Origin: Brachyhypopomus gauderio
Taxonomy: Eukaryota > Chordata > Actinopteri > Gymnotiformes > Hypopomidae
DNA length: 64,000 nucleotides
Assembly: GCF_052324685.1 (NCBI RefSeq)
Contig: NC_135211.1
Coordinates: forward strand, 51,721,682-51,785,681
Direction: 5' to 3'
In this document: positions 43,684 to 56,300 of the stretch, one piece after another
How positions within the stretch are numbered: the stretch's first letter is position 1
How the letters are laid out: the number at the start of each line of letters is the position of its first letter
Notes under the pieces: generated by a model
Seen by the model: only the letters and a program-made list of their open reading frames with translations
Databases searched by the model: none
Told to the model about the DNA's origin: nothing
Position numbers and translations under genes: made by a program

Positions 43684-46600
43684 ATGACCCTAACATTTCC
43701 TGTAGGAAAGGAAGCTGTGGAAGCTCAATAAAAACACTCATCTAAGAAAAGGCGACAGTATATTCAAATCTCAGTACAGATATGAAAGGGAACGCCAGGA
43801 CCTTTTTGCAGCTGCTCTTACATTAGTGATGCATAAAATTTATTCGTTTATAAAATGTGGACGGTAAAAGACGGAGGAGCTGGTGTCACTGAGCAGCACC
43901 GAGCCGTGTGCGGTGTTTCCAGGACGCAGGTGAGGACTCCTACCATGTTGATGGTCTCCATCATGGGTGAGGACTTGACCATGCTCAGTCTGGCACTGTC
44001 CAAAGCACTCTGGGAACAGACGGGGGAGGAAGGAGCGTTCTTACTGGTCCTCGTTTACACACAGCAGTGATGCATTTCAGATTTCACCCCTTCTCGCCTT
44101 ATTTGTCAAAAACATCTGTTGAGCTGTTGCTCTAATCAAATCTGGGATACCATTACACTACAGCACGCTACAACAGTAACCATGATCTAGAAATACTAGC
44201 TTTTAAGTAAAGGCATGCCGTGTAGGAAGGTTATGTATACTGCTTAACAAGAGCACTGGTTTGATTTAATTTTATTTTAATATAATTTAGATCAGGGGTC
44301 GGCAACCTTTGAGACACGGAGTGCCAACTTTAACATGTCTAGTCAATGAGTGTGCCGAGTAGCGAACGTAAGTTGTTGAGCAGGGGGGGGGGGGGGGATG
44401 TAAGCGGGGGTGTAAATGAACACAATTATATTATATTATATAGCGATCGATCGCCAAGTATAAACGCTTCCACTGAGCAGAACGTTGCGAAGCGATTTCG
44501 ATTGGAGGATCGTGCTCTCTGTCTGAGATTTTTTATTATTATTATTTTTTGCTGATGCTGGTCCAGCGTGCTGCATGCCAGTGATTATGCCTCGGCGTGC
44601 CAACAGTGGCACGCGTGCCATAGGTTGCCGACCCCTGATTTAGATGTTTTCTAACCCATTACATGTCTGCTTAGCTTAACTCTTTGCTACCTTAAGTTAG
44701 GACCATGTTGGTTCTCTTTAACATACTGCTCTCCATAAACAAGATAACACACAAGTAAAAAAATCCGTGTTCTCTGTGTATGACGCATGGGTCAGGCAAG
44801 ACTAGCCGATAGCAGAGCCGCCACTCACCTTCTCCTGCTCCGTGGCTCTCAGGCTGAGGTAGTTGCGCACGGGCGGTTCGAGCATGCTCAGTGCCTCCAG
44901 CAGTGCGGGAATGAGGCGAGGGGCGTGGCTCTTCAGACGGCTGCCTGCTGCCTTGCTGATCTTCACCAGTGTCTCGATGCTGCTCCCGCCCAGGATACAC
45001 AACCACACCAATCAATATCCTTATTACACAACCACACCAATCAATACCCTTATTATACAACCACACCGATCAATACCCTTATTACACACCCACACCGATC
45101 AATACCCTTATTACACAACCACACGATTAATATCCTTATTACACAACCACACGATCAATACCCTTATTACACAACCACACGATCAATACCCTTATTATAC
45201 AACCACACCGATCAATACCCTTATTATACAACCACACCGATAAACACCCTTATTATACAACCACACCGATCAATACCCTTATTATACAACCACACCGATC
45301 AATACCCTTATTATACAACCACACCGATCAATAACTTTATTATACAACCACACCGATAAACACCCTTATTATACAACCACACCGATCAATACCCTTATTA
45401 TACAACCACGCGATCAATACCCTATTACACAACCACAACGATCAATACCCTTATTATACAACCACACGATCAATACCCTTATTATACAACCACACGATCA
45501 ATACCCTATTACACAACCACACCGATCAACACCCTTATTATACAACCACACCGATCAACACCCTTATTATACAACCACAACGATCAATACCCTTTTTATA
45601 CAACCACACCAATCAATACCCTTATTATACAACCACACCAATCAATACCCTTATTACACAACCACACCAATCAACACCCTTATTACACAACCACACCGAT
45701 CAATACCCTTATTACACAACCACACCGATCAATACCCTTATTACACAACCACACCGATCAATACCCTTATTACACAACCACACCGATCAATACCCTTATT
45801 ACACAACCACACCGATCAATACCCTTATTACACAACCACACCGATCAATACCCTATTACACAACCACACCGATCAATACCCTTATTATACAACCACACCA
45901 ATCAATACCCTTATTATACAACCACACCGATAAACACCCTTATTATACAACCACACGATCAATACCCTATTACACAACCACAACGATCAATACCCTTATT
46001 ATACAACCACATCAATACCCTTATTATACAACCACATCAACACCCTTATTATACAACCACATCAACACCCTTATTATACAACCACATCAACACCCTTATT
46101 ATACAACCACACCGATAAACACCCTTATTATACAACCACGCGATCAATACCCTATTACATAACCACAACGATCAATACCCTTATTATACAACCACATCAA
46201 CACCCTTATTATACAACCACATCAACACCCTTATTATACAACCACACCGATAAACACCCTTATTATACAACCACAACGATCAATACCCTTATTATACAAC
46301 CACACGATCAATACCCTTATTATACAACCACACGATCAATACCCTATTACACAACCACAACGATCAACACCCTTATTATACAACCACACTGATCAACACC
46401 CTTATTATACAACCACACCGATCAACACCCTTTTTATACAACCACACCGATCAATACCCTTTTTATACAACCACACCAATCAATACCCTTTTTATACAAC
46501 CACACCAATCAATACCCTTTTTATACAACCACACCAATCAATACCCTTTTTATACAACCACACCAATCAATACCCTTTTTATACAACCACACCAATCAAC

Positions 46601-49600
46601 ACCCTTATTATACAACCACACCAATCCACACCCTTATTACACAACCACACCAATCCACACCCTTATTACACAACCACACCGATCAATACCCTTATTACAC
46701 AACCACACCGATCAATACCCTTATTACACAACCACACCGATCAATACCCTATTACACAACAACACCGATCAATACCCTTATTACACAACCACACCGATCA
46801 ATACCCTTATTACACAACCACACCGATCAATACCCTTATTACACAACCACAACGATCAATACCCTTTTTATACAACCACACCAATTAATACCCTTATTAT
46901 ACAACCACACCAATCCACACCCTTATTATTAGGGATGCACCGAAATGAAAATTCTTAGCCGAAACCAAAAACCGAAAATGAGGAAACCAAGGTCGAAAGC
47001 CGAAAACCGAAACACCGAAATAGCCTACATTATGCCAATTATTAGTAACATTGGATTTATGGCTAACCTCACTAAAATCAAGGCATTGCAAAGGCACTAC
47101 AAAATTTGATTTGAAAATATTTATTTAGCAATGACATTACAGTAATGCATATTATAAAATAAAATTAGTGGTGGGCCGTTAACGGTGATAACGCTGACAA
47201 TGGTCGACCACTAATTAAATTTAACTCGCTTGCAGACCGTTTTTATCTGAGAGGATAAATATATAATTATAACTGACTGGCCTAAAAGATAAATATAAAT
47301 TCTCTCATAAAAACGTGACGTGAGTTGCAACAACATTAAACAGCTCAGGTAAACACACTTCTGAGAAATGTCGTCTGCTTGGCAAAACATAACGGGGCTC
47401 AATGTGCTCCATTAGCCTACGAAATCCCACATCCTCTACGACAGAGAACGGCTGATCGTCTAAGGCAACGAGTTCCATAATTTTTGGTGTCATGTCCTTT
47501 GCCTTGGCGCCATCACTGGAAAACTTTTTTGCTAGCTTTATCCAAATAAGCGCGTGCAGGTGGCAATTTCTGCTTGCGTCATCACAACACATTGTTTCGG
47601 CCGTGTTGTTTCGGTGATGAAAGTATTTTGGTGGCCGAATTTTCGGTGCATCCCTGCTTATTATACAACCACACCAATCAACACCCTTATTATACAACCA
47701 CACCGATCAACACCCTTATTATACCACATGATCATTACCCTTATTATATAACCACACACTCAATATCCTTGAGTCACACCACACACTCAATATCCTTGAT
47801 CCTCAACATACCTGAGAGAGCGCACCTCTGCCACATTACTGACGATGCCTTTGTCCAGCAGGATGGGCAGAAGCACCCCGACAGTCTTCTGAGCAGACGC
47901 ACCCGTCGACTCGCACATCCGCACGCAGACCTGCGGGACAAGCCAGCAGGCGCACACACACACACACACACACACACACCTGAAGGCTCCACTGAACCCC
48001 GGAGAAAGGGGAGCAGCACTACTACACACCGCTAGAAGGTCGCACAGACCATGACTCGTATACAGCAGCTTTGTCATTCACCAGTAGCTCCAGCAGTATT
48101 TACTGGTAAAACTGAAATACCAGTAAGGGCTTTTACCTTGCTGAGGGTCTTCAGCGTTAAATCTGCTGCCTTCCGAACAGATTCCTGAAGCACAAAAGTC
48201 CCACAGACCAACAAAAGTGCTTAATTATCACAGCTGAATGTTACACGGATACAAAGAGACAGCCAGACACGGGCTAATTATGGGCCCGTCACAGGACCGT
48301 TGCAATCCGTTTTAATAAATGCCAAGCGACTCACCTTGATGTCGTCTAGAACTCGGAACAGCGTCTCCCACATTTCCGTTAGATGGTCAATGATATCATC
48401 AGCCTGTTTTCCACGAATCAGGTCGTTCAACGCCAAACAGCTACAGAGAATAAATAAAAGTACCTGATATCGGCTGAAGTAGCTAAAACACCATCAGTTA
48501 ACTAATCCTCCGAATCGCTTACCTGGACTCTCGTACCCGCCACATGTTACTGGTCAGGTTGGATATGACATCCTGAAGAATCTCTTTCAAGTATTTATCA
48601 ACCTAGATAAAGGCACAAAATGAAGTTCTGTGATCGTCATAGCAGCAAAGCAGTCGAAAGAAAAACGCTCTACGAGCTAAGCCACTGTGTAGGGCTATCG
48701 GCAGGATCTAGTGACATCTCACAATGGTTTTGTCAGTGACGAGGGCGTCCCAGATGCTGGTCATGGCCTGTCGGATGGCCAGGTTTGGGTCGAACTGGTA
48801 CCGGTACAGGCGAGGCACCAGCTGGGGCAGAAATGGAGCCAGTTGCTCTCCTGCCTTGGCTGCAATGATGTTAAAGCCAAACGCTGCCCCCTACAGCACA
48901 GGAGATGTTTCAATATACCGCATCACACATCTATGAAGTAAAATATATGAAATCGCTATTCACTTATATCGATCAAGGATCTGATTGGTGGATCTTACCT
49001 TCCTGGAGTTCCACATGGCATGGTGGTTGGCCAAGTTCATAAATTTATAAACAAGATCTGGTTGGTTCAGATCACTAGCCAATGAGCACAGCTCTTTGTA
49101 TGTAGAAAGGCCCTGTCTGTAAAATCAGACAAATGTGAATCTTAGCAAGCGATAAGGTATGAATTCCACATTAAAAACTCAAAAAACTGAAGCCATATTA
49201 GGGGCTAAACTTGGTGAAGACTTACCCATCAGGTGCTTTACCAAGAGTTTCACCCTGAAAGACCTCAGTGTCTTCTGATACAGTGTGTTTGATTCTACAA
49301 TCAAATCACACACACACGCAACATTTAAAAGCCATCCTTTTAAATATTTAATCCTGTTTCATATTGCCCATTACCAAATGGCAATGCAGAGCGGTATTAA
49401 TGGAATTATCAATAAATCATGCATACATTTAACCTGATGGACATGCTCATTCACCATACTAGATCTATAATCCTGAATATGTAATGACCACGCATGAATA
49501 ATTCATGAAGGAACACATGCGCTTATTAAATACCTTTTCCCAGTCATAAGAGTCTCCACTAAAGTTGACACCAGTTCCTGCTGATCCTGCTCTCCTCCCA

Positions 49601-49645
49601 GTTCATACACCAAACCCAGGCCTTTAGACGCCACGTCCTGACTCA

Positions 49646-49709
<64 letters not shown>

Positions 49710-50720
49710 AACTAATATGATCATTCCAGTTTTTGGTTACAAGTCATACAGCAACACTATCATAACAAAAAGAAGCAAGCCCACATCTCCAAAGGTGTTC
49801 GGTGAATCGCTTCAATTGAACGTCAGGTCTTATCTCCAGCGGGCCAGACGGAGGTTACCACAAGAGGAACGGCAGCACTGATGAATTAGTGACTCACCAT
49901 CTGGGTCAGACAGGATGGAAATGAAAGCTGTCTGGATCTCCTTCAGATGGGACTGCAGCAAAGACAGACAAAGGGACACACAAGGACATGTCTGTGTCAC
50001 ATGTGCTACACGCCAAGGGTCAATGTGTGTATCTGAGATGGACCCAATACTGTCAGACATCACGTAAGGACAGTTAGTCTCACAATTACATTGCACAGAC
50101 AAATGTGGATATGATCATTTACCATTTTTGTCTTTAATAACATCAAAGTTCATTTGTAATTGGAAGTCTAGTACGCAGATCGTGGTGCGGTGGGCGTGTG
50201 TGTGTATGGGTGTGTCATGAGTGTCAGTGTATAGGGGTGCGTGCATGTGTAAGCGTGTGTGTGCATGGCCGTTTACCCGAATCTCTTTGTGATGGCTCAG
50301 TTTCTTCACCAGCGACAGCAGCCAAATACAAGCAGCCTGACGCACATGAGGATTGGGACTGCAGATGTACTTTGCCAAGATGGAGTTCAGAGTCCAGGGC
50401 ACTGCGTCATTATTCTTCACATCTAAGAGAGGAAGAGAGAGAGGGGGGAAGGGGGGGGGGGGGGGCATAGTGATTACATCATGCATTAAAGAAACTGCAA
50501 AACATCTCCATTTAGAAAGTGTGCACTTATGTTACACACTCACACTCTCTCACACACACTGTCTCTCACACTCTCACACACACACTCACTCTCGGGAGGG
50601 CAGTATTGGTCTTCAGTGCAGGTCCAGGCATCTCTGGCTGCTCCAGAGCAGGTTCCCACAGAGGCGCTAGTTATGGCCTCTCCTACTGTAAACTGCAACT
50701 CCACCTGCCTAGCCTGGGGG

Positions 50721-50803
<83 letters not shown>

Positions 50804-51995
50804 GGAGGGATGAGGAAAAGCATATTACATAATACTGAATTACATAAAACAAAGGACACTATAATTCATGTACATATGATCTAATCGTGTTATACTATGT
50901 GTGTAATGGTGTTATTACTCGTGTAATCTAAGAGTAATAAGAAGTTGGAACTCTACCTCTACTGAATCCATGAGACCTTGCAGGAGTTTCTTCTGGTGTG
51001 GGAACTCCTCGTCTCCCACGGGGAGGAATCCCAGTGTCTGAATGGCATGTTCCTTCATCTGAGCAGGGAGAAATCAGAGCCTGGTGAGCTCCTCAAGAAC
51101 TTCTACCAGCAAAGCCACAGGAAGACACTTTATTTACACACGGCACAATGGGGCTCTGCTGCTTAATGGACACTATTCACCACACTGCATGTGTACCAGG
51201 ATACAATATTTGCATTGGTGATGATGGTGCGTGTGTTACCTTGCTGGTCTCTTTTCCTGACGGTATCCTGGCGAGCAGGTTGTCCACCAGGCTGAGTTTG
51301 GTCAGGCCGTCCCCCTCGTCCTCCATCAGCAGCTTACCGTTGCGGCCGATCTCGCCCAGGGCGGTCACCGCGGCGACCGACAGCATCGGAGTCCCGCTTT
51401 CCAAAAACGACCCTGCGGAGAGACGGGGTGACTCTCAGTGACCTTGGTAAACTTGATGGCCAATGAGAGGACGAATGTCATATTTACCACGCCTAGAAAG
51501 CATCGGTGGCCTTACCGATCGTTTTAGTTGCCACGGTGATCAGCTCTTCCTCATCCTTGGGAATGGAACTCATTGGCTGGAGGGTGGGGGTGTGGCTAGA
51601 GCTCGAGCACCGCCTCTGACTCATGTACCTGCCCACCATGTAGCCTAGAGCCAAAATGGCGCCATGCTGGGTCTCAGGACTCTGTGTGTCAGAGAGAACA
51701 GCTGTTTTCACATTCTTCATTCTTCCGTAGAAGCACTACACTTAATACCACGTCTTCCCGACATGTCAAATGAGCAAACATATGAGGCTAAAAAAGCATC
51801 TCGCAACAGTACTTGGGTAAAAGGCTCATGAAGACAGACTGCCGACTCTGACACATACATGATTGTCTTTGGTAATCTTGATCAGGTTTTGTACGGCAGT
51901 CCTCAGTTCATTGCCAGACATGGTGGAGACCACCACAGCGTAGAGCTGAGCTGCTAGTTCTCGCATGTCTTCTTTACTGGTGTTCATAAGACCCT

Positions 51996-52032
<37 letters not shown>

Positions 52033-52975
52033 AAACATTCTCAATATTATCAACTACTCAGTCGTCAGAGGAAATAGTGAATCGTAATACAGGACTACTT
52101 ACTTTTATCCAGTCGATTTTGGTGGCAAATCTGGGAGCCAGTTTGTGAGGGGAAACAGACACCACCTCCAGCAGGCAGTACATCACAGGAACCGCTGCAG
52201 CCAAAGCATTCCCAGAATAACATTTAAAATTAATTAAGATTAATTAAGATTAATTAACACAGATTAATCCCCGCGGCGATTCCTAGTGTTTGACTGACCT
52301 CCCACAGCCGACAGAGGTTGCTGGAGCAGATCGATGTAGGCCTGCACTGGACTGACGTCTCCCCCTTTGGTGGTGAAGGAAGGCGGGGGGATCTCGTTTT
52401 CCAACAAAGACCGAATGTAGTGGCCGATTAGAGGGGCGTCGTCCTGCATATCAATGAACCTTTGGGACGTGGGCGTGGCTCCAGCGCTGTGAGCCAGACA
52501 CATCCTGAGGTACAGAACAATCTAGAAGGAAAAGTTCACCAGTTTATTAATTCACAACCAAACCACACTTGGTAGATCTGGGCACATGCCTGAATAATTG
52601 GAAGAAAAAACTCTCTCACACCGACAGTCAAATACACGGAGTCTCACCTCCTCGAAGGTGGCAGGGTTAAAAGGAAGAGTTGAGGTTCCCACAATGTACT
52701 TGGCAGGTGTCTTCATTCTCTCAGCTGCCTGATTCATACGAAGACCACAAGGCCGCTCATGAAAACCGCCCCGAGATTCAGACCATCACACCATCCCAAC
52801 ATAACGGAATAGAGGCGAGGAACGGTGGTTTTGTGTCTGAGGGCTTTACCTTCTCTTGGATGTAGCTCACCATCTCAGGAAAGGACGGCATGGGCCTGGA
52901 GACCTCCTTCTCCGTCTTCTTGGTAGGGAGAGATCTCAGAGTGCGGCGGGCCTCTCCGCACACCTCTTCTCGGCT

Positions 52976-53021
<46 letters not shown>

Positions 53022-53274
53022 CTTTTTCCCTTTTTCTCAAAAGTCAAAACTGCAGAATTTATATGAACCAGAAAGCTTACAAGCTAATGTATTATCAAAA
53101 TCTTACAAACACACACACACACTCATTCTCTGTTGAACAGCTGCACCTTTACTTCTCTGTTCATCCCTCATTCTTTTTGTTTGGATTCCTGAATTCTTCT
53201 CTTTCCTCCTCTCTCTCTGTGTGTCTCTCTAGATCTCTCTCTCTCTCTCTCTCTGTGTATCTCCCCCTCCCTCC

Positions 53275-53318
<44 letters not shown>

Positions 53319-56300
53319 GTATCTCTCTCTCTCTCTGTCTGTCTCTCTCCTCCTCTCTCTGTATCTCTCTCACACACACACAATCAGTATTTATTTATTT
53401 TTACTGCAAACCACTATATACTTTTTACATATAGCGACATGCTTTGTGGATGTGTATGCGTGTGAACCTACGGGTCTCCGGCTGCTAGCAGCAGCAGGTA
53501 TCTGGAGGGCACGTGGTCCGGAGCAAACACGGTGCTGGCGAACTTCATCGCCACCTGACGCACTTGGACCTCCGGCTGTGGTGACGCATCATGGGACAGA
53601 AAAATCTAAATATCACAGACTTAACCAAAACAAAATCAGATTCTACAGATTCAACTCATCCATGCATGCCACATCCATACCAAATAAATGACACCCTATG
53701 TAATACAGTCATAGTTTACTGTTATATATAAATATGTAGATGAATCCAAAACTAAATCATGAATTGTCACCAATAGGCCAGAGAGTTATCTGACAAACCT
53801 TTCCAATGTAAGCAGCCACCAGGGCCTCCATAAGATTGAGAAGCGCCCCCTGCAGGTTGACATATGCACCCACCATCATAGACAGGGCCTCTTGAATGGC
53901 TAATCGCACATCAGCTTCCTCCTGTTAATATGATTTACATGTAAACAAATTAATTGAACTGATAAACAAAGTAATTTGCAGAGGGTTTATTGTTCACAAC
54001 CTCATCACGATCGAAGGCTTGGAGGTGTGAACACATAGTTCTGGATTACAGAGTTCAATTAAATAAATTCATAAATGTAGATAACTGTAACTTCAGTTTG
54101 ATGTGGATTTCACAGACAATGGCTGATCAACCAATCAACATTAAAGGGAAGTGGGGGTGGATTAACTGAACGAGTTAATCGTGTGTCGCGGTTCACCTTG
54201 CACATGGACTCAAAGAACTGCTGCACCAGGGCGATGTCTTTGGTGAAGAGCTGCGGCATCCGGCTGCTCACAACACACACACACACACACACACACACAG
54301 TCAGCACACACCTGTTGTGCAGGACTGCGAGAGGCGGGGACAACTAAAGCCACGCCCAATTACAACTCAATCTTTCGTAAAAGCAAAAATAAAGAAAGGA
54401 AAATGTCAAGGCAATGACCTTGAAAGCTTTCCAACGGCGGAGTAAGCCACGCACAGCAGTTTAGGGTCCTGATAAGGGGAAACGATCAATTTAAAAATCT
54501 ACTTTAATATACGTCATCGCCATATACATCACCACTCATGACCATTTGATCGGCTTTTCTCCCAGAATGGAGCACTGGCGCGGTGACCATGCTGTACCTC
54601 TTTGTACTCGTTGATGAGTTTGGTGAGACCGTTGAGGAGCATCAGACCCAGCGGCTTGTTGGTGTCGGGGCACCTGCAGGACAGAAACACGTGGTTCAAG
54701 ACGACGGGATGGCGGGGGGGTTGGCTGCTGCTCTTTTTTTGAGTTTTCCGCAAGCCGACGGAATCCTTTCGTATCGTTGTAGACGTGGTAGGAACGGCGG
54801 GAGCACTTACACCATGCAGATGTGGTGCACAAAGTGCAGCGTGAGCGAGAGCAGCTTGTTGTTAGTGTTGGCTCCAAACAGCCCGTCGTACACGACCTGA
54901 AACACAAACGACTGTTTTTGAGATTTCTTGTGCTGCACATGTACGCTTGTACATTCACTACGACCGAACCGATCATATCTCCATTTGCTCCGTTTTCTCA
55001 ATGCATCACGTCCGTTCTAAAGCTCCTTTAGTTCCTTTAGAGGGTTTCTGTCGCCATGCGGGTTAATTGAAAATTACAGAACTGACTGATAAATCTCTTT
55101 ACCAGAGCTTTACAGGAGTGTTTTGCTCTGTCTCCTTGGAGCTTATCCCTATGGTATTACAACTACTCCAGCGTCTAAGTGCCCCTGGTGGCCCGACATT
55201 CCAAAGTCACCCCAGTGCGACTGTCCTCCACAAAGAGTTAAAACCCAGTCTGGGCCATCTCCAGGGGTTTATCCCCCAGAGTCACTACAGTCTATCTCCT
55301 CCTTGCCGTTTACGAAGTGTACCGGCAACCAGATGCAACACCTGCCCTCTTTCAGGATTTCAGGATCTCTAGGTTGAGATTTAACGGCCACAGTACAAGC
55401 TCAACATCTCCCGTTGGTCTGGCTGCGTCTCACCTGGATGTTGGCGGGGAAGCACTCGGCGGCTAGTCGCGAGCGGAGCAGGTGAGGGAGGATCTTCATC
55501 TTCACCCTGGTGCTGACCGGCTCGTGCTTCAGCTCCCGCTTCACCGTGGCGACCTGGGTGAACAAACAAAACCGCCGATGTTACGGCAGCGTGAAACCAG
55601 CACAGACGCCTTGAAACCTTCCCCGCACGGTGAAACGTGACATCAGTCACAAGGGGTCCCCTTACGCGTAGTCACGACCTCGCCAAGCTGAGAAACGTAC
55701 CTTGGATTTCAGCGGAATATCGCCCAAGTAGACTTTAAACATCTTGTTGATGATAAGCGGATTGTTCCAGTCGATGATGCTGGAACACAAAACAGTACAC
55801 GGCCGACGCATTTATTCTCAGAGGTTCGTTCTCAGTCACGTGCTTGCCATCCCATAATAACGTATCGCACCTCTGCTTGCTCTTCAGCTCCAGGTCGGCG
55901 GCTGTGGCGACGCTGTGGCGGGTGTCGCTGGAGGCAACGACCAGGTGGACGACCGTTTCCACTTCTGGAACCTGTTGTGCTTCGATGAACTTCACAATCC
56001 CGAGTTTGCACTGCACACACATTACACTGAGCATCACGGTATAACTAAACACCGCCTAACTAAACCCAACCTAATCAAAGCATGAGCTGAAATGACGATG
56101 ATGCCTTTAAGGTCAGAGCCTTCACCTGCTCCAGCTGCTCTGGGCTCCACTGCGACTCCCCGATGATCCTTTTAACTGCATACAGGCTCATTCCTGGAGG
56201 AGGCTGAGGCAGGCCCGGCCCTGCTGCTGCTGCTGCTGATGATCCTGCTGCAACAGTGCCCCCTTGTGGCGAGGAAGGGGCTGGGCGACTGGGTGGCTCA

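Noticed and set aside
45000..47765. CRISPR-like regular array
   Set aside because: Units are contiguous 24-29-bp variants of one sequence with no unique spacers, inside a vertebrate intron; it is a minisatellite.
55060..55377. Plus-strand frames of 84-101 codons between ECPAS exons 9 and 10
   Set aside because: Intronic sequence with no recognisable protein content; the ECPAS frame passes over it by a GT-AG intron.
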